NCBI GenBank assembly: GCA_033398695.1
Contig: CM065811.1
Span: forward strand, 73,164,001 to 73,228,000
Source of the DNA: Orobanche coerulescens
Taxonomy: Eukaryota; Streptophyta; Magnoliopsida; Lamiales; Orobanchaceae
DNA length: 64,000 bases
Direction of reading: 5' to 3'
Part shown: piece by piece, positions 9,649 through 20,073 of the stretch
Numbering within the stretch: the stretch's first letter is position 1
How the letters are laid out: the number at the start of each line of letters is the position of its first letter
Program-made: the position numbers and the translations under genes
The notes under the pieces: model-generated
Seen by the model: the letters and a program-made list of their open reading frames with translations, nothing else
Database searches by the model: none
Told to the model about the DNA's origin: nothing

Positions 9649-12600
9649 ATGGATAAGAGCCGGATATCTTGGGACCCAAATAATCCTCGGTTTCAAGAAA
9701 AGGCTAAAGAATTTATTATTAATTCTAAGAAGTTTGCAAGGAATCCCGAGATGATCATCCGTCCTGCGTAATCAGAGAAACCTCTCTTCACAAAATGATG
9801 AAACATTATTGTTTCACCTAACTAAGTATGGATTTGATCCTACATATAAGGTCCGGGTCGCTCATGGTGAGCCAAATCTTATAGGAAGAAGTGCACAAGT
9901 TGATGAGTTTGTAACATCATATGATGTTCGTGAGGATTCTGAAATGTTAGAAGTTCATCGATGTATGAAGATGCGTGTTTTAAGTTACCATTTCAGGGTG
10001 AATCCCCGAGTTTATTGAATGTAGATGATATGTATCAAAAAGATTTGAGATGTCAAGTTCCTCTGTACCCTAGTTGTACTAAGTAAACAAAACTTTCAAA
10101 GAACCTTAATCATGTATACTTTGAAAGTCGAATCAGGTCTATCTAATTCGGTTTTGATAAGATCATGAGTGTGTTTAAAGATATGCTACCAGAGGAAATA
10201 CTTTTCCGGAGTCACTATCCATAGTCAAGAAAACACTTAAAGATTTTGATTTAGGGTATGAGAAGATAGACGCATGTCTCAATGATTGTATTTTGTATAG
10301 GGGAGAGGAATATAGAGACTTACATAAATGTCCTGAATGTAATTCTTCTAGATATAAAGTAAACCTACGTACTGGAAAGATAAAAGAAGGTGTTGCTGCA
10401 AAAGTATTACGTTACTTTCCTATAATTCCAAGACTTCAGCGGATGTTTCTTTCTACATCCGTTAGTGAGCAGTTAACATGGCATTCTAGTCATCATAGTC
10501 AAGATGGTAAGATGCGTCATCCTGTGGACTCAGTTTCTTGGAGTTCCATAGATAAAAAATACCCCGATTTTGCATCAGATCCGAGGAATTTAAGATTTGG
10601 ACTTGCAACTGATGGGTTCAACCCTTTCAGCAATCTTAGCTCCACACACAGTCTTTGGCCAGTTATCTTAGTCATCTATAATCTTCCACCAAATGTGTGC
10701 ATGTATTCCGAAAACCTGATGCTAAGCTTACTTATTCCAGGCCCTAAACAACCAGGAAATGACATTGATGTATACTTGCAACCCCTTATAGATGATCTAA
10801 AATTGTTGTGGGATGGTGTTAATATGTATGATGCATATACTAAAGCCATGTTTAACCTTAGAGGTATCCTATTATGGACCATTAATGATTTCCGGCTTAT
10901 GGGAATTTATCCGGTTGACTAATAAAGGGAATTTGCTTGTCTGTTTGTGGGCACGAAACGTGTTCTTACTGGCTGCCACTTGCTCAGAAGACTATCTATG
11001 TGGATCATAGAAGATTTTTGCCATCAAACCATATGTTTCGGAGAAAACCTAAGTGGTTCAATGGAAAAAATGAGAGAAGGGTGCGGCCAAAGATCTTTAC
11101 AGGGAGAGATACGATTCATGCTTTAGTTGGGTTCACAAATAAGTGGGGAAAAAAAAGAAAAAACAGAAGAAGCTTAAAAAGGGAGACCCAACAAAGTTAT
11201 TAAAAAGAAGTCCTTATTTTTCGACTTGCCGTATTGGGAGGTCGAGTTATATTCTTACTATTATTTACTACTCTAATTCAATAAGATTCGATGAAACATT
11301 ATAATTAAGTTTGATACGTATTTTGTTTGCTAACTATAGGAATCGCTTGTGCGACATAATTTGGATGTTATGCACATTGAAAAAATGTCTGTGAAAGTGT
11401 TTTAGATACACTCTTAGATGTGAAGGGAAAATCTAAAATTGGGGCGATTCACGTAGAGATCTAGAATTACAAGAATTAATGGAAGATGTTGTAGTAGAAG
11501 CAAGAGCGAGAAAAGTTAGATCCTTCGGTGCTTACACCTTTACAAAGCTTGAGAAGGAAAAATTTCTTTGGAGGCTATGGATGCAAAGGTTTCTGATGGA
11601 TATTGCTCTAATATTGGAAATCGCATCAAGATTACATCGGAAAAATTCTAGGGATGAAGTCTCATGATTACCATGTCCTAATGCAACAACTATTGTGCAT
11701 TGCTATTAAGGCCTTTACGAAGGGTTACGAAAATCATTATTTCGTTTATCGCATTTTTCACGAGTTGTGTCAAAGAGTAATTGATAAGAAAAGATTAGAG
11801 GAGCTGGAAGATGAAATTATTGAGACCTTGTGCTTGTTCGAGAGGTACTTCCTCCATCATTTTTCTCCATAATGATTCACCTTACAATTCATATAGGAAG
11901 AGAAGCGAAATTATGTGGTCTGTCCATTACGGTGGATGTACCCTTTTGACGGTATTATTTAGTGCTTATAACTTTCATCATAAACTATATAATGGTTGTT
12001 ATATATGTTTAGCTTACTATTATTTTAACTTATTGAACTTTTAGATACATGAAGGTCCTCAAAGGTTATGTTAAGAATCGTCCGCTCCGGAAGGAAGTAT
12101 TGCCGAAAACTACTTGGCTGATGAGTGTGTTAGGTTTTGTGGCAGATACATGAAAAACTCTTCCTTGTTTGGTAACAAACGAAAACGTAATGATGTCATT
12201 GAAAATGAAACAATAATCGAAGGATCTGCACTGCGTAAAGGCCGACCTTTACAATTGATCGATGAGTTGCATAAAGCCGCACATCTATGTGTCCTTATCA
12301 ATAGTCAAGAAATGAACCTTATATTGAGTTAGTAAATCTCCAGTGACTTATATTTATTTCCTTTAATTAATGGATATTTTATAGATACCTTACATATACA
12401 TATCTGCACATCTCGGTTTGTTTTCTCATTAGGGTTCATAAGGAAGAGTTAAGATGCTCTGACCAACGGTTGATATCTAATTCAAACATACTAGAGAAAA
12501 TACATTTACAGAATTTTGTGCAATGGTTGCAAGCTAAGGTTTGATCCATTGATGTATTTTTTTGGGACTAATGATTAAACTTAAATGTATACTTGACACA

Positions 12601-13150
12601 AAACTTGTTGCTTTGGGTTCTTGATTAAACTTGGCCGATAAATCGGTGTCGAGTCATCGAAATGCTAAAGTACCTTGTTAAAGGGCCAAGACATTGTGCA
12701 ATGTCCCACTGGTTTTATTATTAATGGAAACCGCTTTCATACTGTGGATGCTAATGTCTCTACGCAAGACTATGGTGTACACGCATGCTGCATACTTTAT
12801 CAAATTATTATCGGATAAACAAACAAATTTAGATCTTAGACTATTATAAGATCCGGTTGGCTCTAATCCTTAGTCATTGGGAAAACATTACTTCTGGTGG
12901 GAAGAAAGTAGAAGGATTCACCTTAGTTAACCTCAATGAAGGTCTAAGTAAAAAGATCCATTTATTTTAGCATCACATGCTAAACAAGTTTTTACTCTCG
13001 GGATAATGAAAATCCGGTTGGTATGTCGTGTTGAAGGCACGAGAAAGAGGTTTTGATGATCCGGAACAATTTGATGAGACATTTTATGGTTCTTTTGTTG
13101 ATCAAGAACCATCGCACTTGACATTGACAATGAAGATATAGTTGTTTCCT
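9649..13150 (+). pseudogene. CACTA TnpD-like transposase gene, frameshifted
   Basis: The start MDKSRISWDPNNPRF is typical of plant TnpD/Transposase_21 proteins. Recognisable blocks follow in order: LTKYGFDPTYKVRVAHGE (9818-9871 region); a long open stretch 10293-10922 with CPECNSSRYKV, YFPIIPRLQRMF, RHPVDSVSW, GLATDGFNPFS, YNLPPNVCM and LIPGPKQPG; HRRFLPSNHMFRR near 11010; RHNLDVMHIEK near 11351; SHDYHVLMQQLL near 11657; and then LKGYVKNR and the SLFGNKRKRN stretch. A GT-AG intron can be read at about 11952-12044. Several frameshifts and stops (for example TAA near 9769) disable it. The intact family protein would carry out strand cleavage at the CACTA ends. Confidence 0.85.
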
Positions 13151-14150
13151 GAGGCTGATCCTTTTGTGGTAACCCTTTGTACTAACATCTTTCGTACTAG
13201 ATTGCATAATATTGACATCTTAGTAATGCTTGAAATATTTGTTCATATACGTAATGATAATTTCATGACATCAATATTTTACTAAAATGTTAGTTATTGT
13301 TGTCCTTTACTTAAAATTTGTATTGTAGGTTACATAATGATAATATTGTCCTTCGTGTTTTAGTTATCTAATGAATTTGTTTTCCATGTATATATATAGA
13401 ACTATGGCAACAGCAGGAAAAGAAATAGAATAGGAGTGCAACTTGAGATTGAGGATACTCCAAGGGCGTAAATTGTTCTTGATATCCAACAAGAAGGTGA
13501 TAGCGGTGAGCTAACTCCAAATGATGGCAAAGGGAAAAAAGAGGTAAAACTACTTTGCAAGTTATTCCTCTGGAGAATCACGTCAAACCATTGAGTGGAA
13601 TGAGAGAGGACAACTGTTGGACCACAATCACCAAGTTTAGCTCACTGTTGGGTGCATAGTCGGGAGCAAGTGCCGATCAACATAAAAGACGGCGTTTAGT
13701 TACGACAAGCCCAAAAATGAAGTTTGGGGTATTTTGTTGGTAATGTTCTTGCATATTTTTTTATTTTGTTCCCGCTATAACATTATACAAATATTTTAAC
13801 TATGTAATTTACCAAGTATTTTAACTGGTTCTTTTTATCTGTTTGTGTGTAGCAACAATATAAGGTGGCTGAGATTCATAAGACATATATCTTCCAACAA
13901 ATGGGAAGGATATGGAGAGCTTACAAGAATGAACTCACTAATAGCGTGCCGATCGCTTTAGATTCTCGTCGTAGTAGGACAGACACCGCACGACTAATTG
14001 GCTCGATTAGGCCAGCTTGTGTGCCACGTAACGAGTGGGATGAATTCGTGGCCGAAAGAAGCTCCCCTGAATGGAGAGTAAGTCAATTTATATTATGTTC
14101 GTGTGTTAAAGTAGCAGTGAAATGAAAAAAATATATGGTACATAATCACT

Positions 14151-14684
14151 GTTATCACATCGACAACTAGTCATCGGCTAGTCGACGATCGCCTAAATTG
14201 AAGCGATCGTCCATGACTTGTAAAGTAAGTCGACTAGAGTTTCTTATTAATGACTCGAACCATTACCACTTTGAAACATACCCGTCCAGTCCTATTTAAA
14301 GAGTATTGAGCCTAAATAACCCTAAAAACACGACTGGTCCAAGTCCCAATCGCGACTGCTGCCTCCTAAATCAAAGAATCAGTCGTTTTCTTCCAGATCT
14401 GGTCGTTTTCTTCGGCTAGGTCTTTATTTAGAAATGCACTTCCAGATCTGATCTATCATCTATTATGGATATTTGTCATGGATATTTGTTGAATTTGAAC
14501 TTATTATTATGTTTAATTTGAACTTATATCTATCATCTTATTATTATATTAAATTATGCCATATGCTCATATATTAAATTTAAAAAATACATGTATAAAA
14601 TACACTTGGCGACTAGTCACAACTTGTCGACTAGTCTTTACGAAGGTACTCAGGAGACTGAGCTCGACTTTCCGACTTGATAAC
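14151..14684. mobile_element. Possible MITE with GTTATCA ends inside a TnpA intron
   Basis: The segment starts GTTATCACATCGACAAC; its end, read on the other strand, starts GTTATCAAGTCGGAAAG. Near both ends lie dense GACTAGTC, GTCGACTAG and CGATCG-type palindromes. It sits wholly within the intron between the exons ending at 14078 and starting at 14724. The target duplication is unclear, so the ends are tentative. hAT-like ends are suggested by GTTATCA. Confidence 0.4.
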
Positions 14685-15355
14685 CTTGTGCGTAATGTGA
14701 AATTTGTTTGTTATAATTTACAGGTAAAGAGGGAAAAAATGCAGGAAATAAGGGCTAAACAACTTCTTCCACACACTTTAAGTAGAAAAGGATATGCAAG
14801 GGAGGAATATGATCATGTAAGTAAAAATAATTCATCCTACAATACTAAAGTATTTATATTTAATCTATAAAACATCAATATGTTAAATGTTCTGTTGTTT
14901 GAAGAAAAAAAAAACAGGAGAAACACTCTGTAGAACACAGTCATTTCTTAAAGGCCATGAGAAGTCCAAAAAAAAGTATGTTCAAGACATATGTGTAAGT
15001 ACTCTCCCCAACATGTTTGTTTCTTCAAGTTTAGGTACAAAGTTCAATTTCTATTATGATATGTATGATTTCGATTTTCTACTGTGCTGTTTAGGCTGAG
15101 TTAAAAGTGAAACTTGCTGAGCAACCTCCTTCTGAAGGACCTATTCCTATAAAGCACGATGTGCTGAGTCAAGTACTTGGTAAGGAGAAAAATGGTCGTG
15201 TTCGAGGCATGGGAGCCGGCGTCACACCTTCAAGGGTAGATGGAATACTACAAAATGCTACTACCTTACAAGCATTTCAGGACAAACTTGATGCAACTTG
15301 TGAAAGGACAAAGAGGCTTGAAGAAATGTTTCTACAATCGGTAGTTATTCACTGT

Positions 15356-15357
<2 letters not shown>

Positions 15358-15414
<57 letters not shown>
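15358..15414. repeat. TA dinucleotide microsatellite
   Basis: An almost pure alternating TA run of about 50 bases lies directly behind the exon donor at 15341, inside a CACTA intron. Confidence 0.9.
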
Positions 15415-15415
<1 letters not shown>

Positions 15416-15849
15416 TTTATATTTGTTTCTCGCTGAAATAGTTATCATTTTCATATTTTGAAAGACTGGAAATAAGCAAATACGAAGTCCTAGCGATGCT
15501 GGAAGTAAGCATAGAAGCAGTCATGATAATGCAGAGGCAAGTTACTTTACAATTAGCTTTAAAATCATATAGTAGTTTGTTATATTGTCAATCGCCTAAT
15601 GACTTGCCTATATTTTGTAAGTAGGATGGTCATGTCAATGGCGAAAGGAGTACAGCAGGCCCTATTACGGGAAATTCTAAAGTAAGTTTAATTTTCTACA
15701 TTTGAGGTCTCTTTTTTGTGTACGAGTTGTAATATTTTCCATTTTAAAATGTCATTATTTTATAGTCAGGAAAGTGTAATGAAAGAGCATGAAATGAACT
15801 TTCAAACGAAGCATCTTGAGATAAGTTTGCAGAATATAGGTGTGTTTTT

Positions 15850-17283
15850 TAATAGACAAATGAACCTTGAAGTAATTTAAACTATATCACCTCTTGCCTT
15901 TTGAACTATATCGATTTGAGATTTGTTTTGTTATAGATAAATGGACCTTATAGGCTTTGTTGGCCCTGAAGCTGAGCCACAGGACTAGAAAAAAAAGAAG
16001 ATTCACGTCTTAGGACATTTAGTTCATATTTGTAAGGGACTTGGAGAAGAAGACAGTTCAAATGCCTATGCTTTGACCGATGAAATTTATAGGGGAAAAT
16101 GCCTACTCTTCTATGTCAAAGTTTCGCTTTAAGAATGAGAATCATGTTAAATGAAAACTTATAGGCAACTTGTAATGGTTAGAGTGAGGGATTGGTTTAT
16201 GCATAATCTTTATTATTCATATCGCAACCATTTCCTAAATCTTTATTCATGTTTTATTCAAGTAATAAAGCTGTTTAGTGTAGATTATCAGTGTTTGGAT
16301 AGGCTTTGGCTTGGCATGTTTTTATATCATATCCATTTGGATGAGCATGTTGGTTTTTATGTATGTAAACCGCACATTAACTTGGAGTTATGTGTTAATA
16401 TACTTGAACAAACCACAAATTTTAGGACTTAAATAATAGTTAAAGGTGGTGTTATACACAAAATAGTCTATTTCGGTTGATTCCCTTGGTTTAGTCCCTT
16501 TCGAAGGTTTAGGATCACAAATCGAATCTGGATAAGATCGGGTTAAAGCTTTCCATGGGAGTCGAATAGCGGAGAATTAATAGTAGGAGCATGGGAACAG
16601 ATTCAACCGATCCGGCTCCTATGTGACATAAGAGAAGACGAAAGTAGGTTCTTCTTCTTACTAGTTCGGAAAGGCGAGTAAGGGAAAGGTTTGTTCCTAA
16701 AGCTCAATAGCTAGCATCGAGCTCTTAGGTTGTCAAGAGCGGTAGGAGGCTCGAAAGATATTTGACTGCCCTTGAACTCAATTTGAATAAACTAGTTTTA
16801 GGCTCATTAGAGTTCGGAAATTGCCCAGAATCATTGCATTCATTAGAATAAGTCGAGCTCTTCACAATGCTTAGTCTATGATTCAGTTACCAATCGTTCA
16901 GTCGTTTACCTCTTGCTAATGTAATGTTAGGAATTCTTAAGATTATGTTAGAAAATGTTCAAATTTTTCATCACTCACCTCTTTGTTATTCGAAAAAAAA
17001 AGATCTGGGCATATTTTATCAAGACTCACCTCTATGATTCTAAAGTTTGCTGCCTGCATATTTTCAAGTCTTGATACTTGTGTTTTAAGTTTGCTGCCTA
17101 CATTTTCAAGTTTGCTCAAAGCATTTTGTTGTGTTGTGATTTAGAATGTTCAATTTGTTGATTGTGAGAGCAACTTGTTGTATATTGTAAAATCTTGTTG
17201 GTTTTGAAGTTAGTTTGAATTGTGTAGTCATGCAAGAAAGCAACCTTTGTCTTCTTAATCAATCATGCAACATACTTAATGGA
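15850..17283. other. CACTA 3' region with unrecognised insertion, partly organelle-like
   Basis: This stretch separates the middle and end of the TnpA-like gene and has no identifiable coding region. The part 16440-16900 differs in composition. It is GC-richer, with strings such as AGTTCGGAAAGGCGAG and GAGGCTCGAAAG that remind me of plant mitochondrial intergenic DNA. That resemblance is impression only. The part 16900-17280 is AT-rich without features. Confidence 0.3.
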
Positions 17284-17505
17284 TGGGTACAAATGAAGTG
17301 GTGGCAAAGGGAGAGTATCCGCCATTGATCCTTCAAGCAAAGTGCATGGCTATGTGTTGGGACCAGATTGTTATAGAGTTGAGGTCGAGGAAGTGTCAAT
17401 CCTAGAGCAGAATTCTACCGATTCCACGAGTTTTCAGTCATGGAAGATGCAGTTGGGAGTACGATTGCGTGGCCAATTAAGTATATTATCCCACGCACTT
17501 GAATA

Positions 17506-17759
17506 ATTTGTAGTTGTGTTCTTTTCTAGTTTTTTGCTATATGCATATAGCGAATTTTCGTTGAGCTTGTGCATTATTTTGATGTTGGCACACTATAGTC
17601 CATGACAATTTGATTAGGATGATTGTGTATAGCTGGCATCACAATGTTGATGCAAATATAAATGCTTGAATCTATGATGTAATTGAACATTTGGATCTGT
17701 AACTAGAAATATTAATGCTATTTTGACCCCTGTAAATCGTAATATTTTTTTTGTACAAA
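17506..17759 (+). other. CACTA 3' untranslated-like stretch
   Basis: AT-rich DNA between the end of the TnpA-like coding remnant and the right subterminal repeats. No open frame or other feature is seen. Confidence 0.35.
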
Positions 17760-18381
17760 GTGTAGTTTTAATGACATGTAAAAATTGTCATTAAAATGTT
17801 TCAATGATGGAAAGTAACTATCATATAAACAAATATAATGACATATTGAGAGTTACAATGATAGGGTAAAATTGTTGTGGAAAATATTTTATAACAATTG
17901 AGAGACGTCGTTGACAATATTTAATAACAGTTGCAAAATGTCAATAGATAACTTCTTTGACGAAATATAAGTGTCATCATAAACTATATTATGACGTTTA
18001 ACAAACGTCGTTGAAGTTTGCCCCTACAATGACACTTCTATGACGAAATAAGTGTGTCATCATAAACTATATTATGACGTTTAACAGACGTCGTTGAAAT
18101 CCGGCCCTATAATGACACTTATATGACGAAAAAAGTTTGTCATCATAATCTATATTATGACGTTTAACAAACGTCGATGAAGGTTGAGCTTACAATGACA
18201 CTTCTATGACAGAAATAGAGTGTCATCATAAACTATATTATGACGTTTATCAAACGTCGTTGAAGGCCGCCCCTACAATGACACAGGCTTTAATGATGTT
18301 TCGGACGACACACAGTAACTGTCATTGAAGGCATTCCATGACATTTTTTATGTGTCATGGAAAGGGTCATTTCTACTAGTG
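17760..18381 (+). repeat. CACTA right subterminal repeats, including four 83-bp units
   Basis: The right end has many ATGACGTTT and AACGTCG motifs. From 17991 an 83-base unit starting ATGACGTTTAACAAACGTCG recurs at 18074, 18157 and 18240 with the same internal order (GACGTTT, AACGTCG, ACAATGACACTT, GTGTCATCATAA). The last unit is cut short before the terminal repeat. Clustered repeats at both ends are expected of CACTA elements; the regular 83-base periodicity is limited to the right end. Confidence 0.88.
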
Positions 18382-18727
18382 AATGATACTGCTTACACAC
18401 CTCTCTTGCCCCTGAGGTGGCGGCGGAGGAGACTGTTGATTCTGAGTAGCTGAGTTCTGCATCGTCTCCATGAGGCGTGCCATTTGAGTCATCTGGGCCA
18501 TCATGCCCTGCATAAAAGCGAGTGGATCAACCCGAACACCTTCTGATTGAGCCGTGTCCCGGGTACGACTCCCTAACAGTGAGTGATTCTGGGTGAATGA
18601 GTGGCAGTGTCGCTTCTCGATGAATTTGCATTATTCCTCGCGTTCGCGCGTGTATTCACACGAGCTCTCGGGTTTCGGCCCGCACCACGGCCTCTTCCCC
18701 CGCGTCCTCTGCCAGCTCTTTCCATAC
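18382..18727 (-). pseudogene. gag N-terminal part of Tekay A, cut off by the CACTA insertion
   Basis: Reading on the minus strand from ATG at 18727, the protein begins MERAGRGRGGRGRGAG-like, a Gly/Arg-rich start shared with the plus-strand copies at 30745 and 55266. It is followed by a Met/Gln-rich stretch (MQGMMAQMTQMARLMETMQ) and a Pro-rich stretch, and then reaches the CACTA junction. The frame continues directly into 5296 once the transposon and one AAT are removed. The Met/Gln-rich region through the capsid core is what the two plus-strand copies lack. Confidence 0.82.
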
Positions 18728-19224
18728 TGAAGTGGAAAGTCATATGGTAATTATATATCTCGCATGAATATCACATTATGATTACATTATAAAATGATGA
18801 AAATGAGCATACGTGCTCAAGCACAATGATTACATGAATGATCAACTGAAGTGACGTGATTATCTGATGAAATTCTTGAAATGATTATCTTGAACAAGTT
18901 AACAAGATTAATGATATGATCCTTAAGATCAACAACTGAACAATGTAATGAACTGAGTGATTAGTGAATTAACATGATCGACTTGATCAAAATTGAAAAT
19001 GATGAAAGAGGATTGTTGACTGTTGAATGATGAATGAGTGATTCTTATTGCCAGAAATTATACCATGGCGTCATAAATCTTACTATTCTTTGCTCTAAGG
19101 GGCTCGCCTCTTGCACAGGTCACAGGTGACGCGAAAGTCCAATGATACTAGTCTGATGAATGATGATTTCAAATGAGGCATGACTCAGAAGGTAGTATTC
19201 AAAACCACGGTCCGATACCAACTC
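18728..19224 (-). other. 5' leader and primer-binding site of Tekay A
   Basis: The non-coding leader is rich in TGATCA/TGATTA-type strings, as in the two plus-strand Tekay copies. Next to the LTR (19211-19222) the minus strand reads TTGGTATCGGA, close to the complement of the initiator methionine tRNA 3' end (TGGTATCAGAGC). This is the usual primer site of plant gypsy elements. Confidence 0.75.
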
Positions 19225-20073
19225 TATAACACCCCCAAACTAGGCGAATATTACAGTACCGTGGACCCCCGACTGGGACCCACTAAGCGAATGAAAATTA
19301 ATGAATTAAGTGATATAATTGTAGTACCAAACCACAGTATATCATTAATTACTCCGATGAGGAGTTTCAAGTACATCACACCCAGGATAAAACAGAATAC
19401 ATGTATATTTTATATGTAGATAAAATACACAACACCAACTAAAATGAGTATTTAAATGGAAGTCTGCAGCGGAATACAAATGAAGAAGACATGAAGATTG
19501 AAAGGACTGGGGGCCCCTACTATTATCACTGGGACTCCTTGCCGTCAACGTTCTCTTCCTGTGCCTTAGCCTTGCCATGACCTGAAAACAATATCCCCCA
19601 ACGGGGTCAGTTACACAGAACAACAATCCTCAAGAGTTGAATAAACACAATCATGATATATCTTAATTATGAAATGACGCTGAAGAGAGGCATCATAGTA
19701 ATCCGTAATGGTATGTGCAAGTGCACAAAACGAGTGTCCGGACACACCCGTCCTTGTACCTAATTAGTCTCACAGAGGTACGTTACCGTGTGCACAGTCC
19801 AATGTGTCGGTGAACCCAACACATGACCATCACGCGCCCGTCTAAAAATTCGACACATCCCCACCCGGCCACGCAATATGAACCCAGAAGGTCATATGGA
19901 CAAGAAATGACCTTGAAGAAATAATAATGAATAACAATCCGACAAAGTCAAGAATGACTAACCGAGATGAAATGATAGTGAAATGAATGATAGCCCAATG
20001 AAATGATTGGAACCGTCGTTCCTCGTGAATGAAGTGATTAATTGACAATTACAAGTCTCAATACGGTCAATAC
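19225..20073 (-). repeat. 5' LTR fragment of Tekay A, split by element B
   Basis: On the minus strand this is the 3' end of the LTR. Its plus-strand counterpart is the end of the LTR at 54769 (shared strings include the CCTTTCAGTC region and the GGTGTTACA end). The terminal CA is mutated: the plus strand reads TATAACACC where TGTAACACC is expected. The fragment stops at 20073, where element B starts. The rest of the LTR must lie beyond the right edge of the window. Confidence 0.85.

Larger units (their letters stand above)
13402..17505 (+). pseudogene. CACTA TnpA-like gene (Transposase_24 type), multi-exon, decayed
   Basis: Exons can be followed by splice sites. The stretch 13865-14078 encodes IWRAYKNELTNSV and PACVPRNEWDEFVAERSS, with donor GTAAGT at 14079. 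The exon 14724-14816 encodes RAKQLLPHTLSRKGYAREE, and the next is 14918-14994. The exon 15095-15340 encodes DVLSQVLGKEKNGRVRGMG and AGVTPS, with donor GTAG at 15341. Smaller pieces follow near 15464, 15624 and 15768. The C-terminal part lies at 17284-17505 (DPSSKVHGYVLG; AVGSTIAWPIKYI). These are hallmarks of the plant Ptta/En/Spm TnpA-like family, which binds subterminal repeats. The first part (13402-13640) and the 3' half have frame breaks. Confidence 0.75.
5297..18381 (+). mobile_element. CACTA (En/Spm) DNA transposon, 13.1 kb, with AAT target duplication
   Basis: The left end begins CACTACTACAAATATGACC. The right end closes with CTACTAGTG, which on the other strand reads CACTAGTAGAAATGACCC. 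Both ends are flanked by AAT (5294-5296 and 18382-18384), the 3-bp duplication typical of CACTA elements. Removing the element rejoins the gag of Tekay A. Inside are subterminal repeats at both ends, a TnpD-like gene remnant, a TnpA-like (Transposase_24) gene remnant with visible splice sites, and later insertions. Both genes are broken, so it is immobile by itself. Confidence 0.93.
1..20073 (-). mobile_element. Tekay-type Ty3/gypsy retrotransposon A, nested into and incomplete
   Basis: This is the oldest layer of the window. On the minus strand the order is 5' LTR fragment (19225-20073), primer site, gag, protease, reverse transcriptase, RNase H, integrase, chromodomain, polypurine tract and 3' LTR (949 down past the left edge). 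That order (PR-RT-RH-IN) defines Ty3/gypsy. The C-terminal chromodomain after integrase and the long LTRs point to the Tekay/Del chromovirus lineage. The element is split twice: by a CACTA transposon in gag and by element B in its 5' LTR. It is coding-dead, with stops and frameshifts in every domain, many of them C-to-T type. Lineage assignment rests on remembered family motifs, not on a search. Confidence 0.9.
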
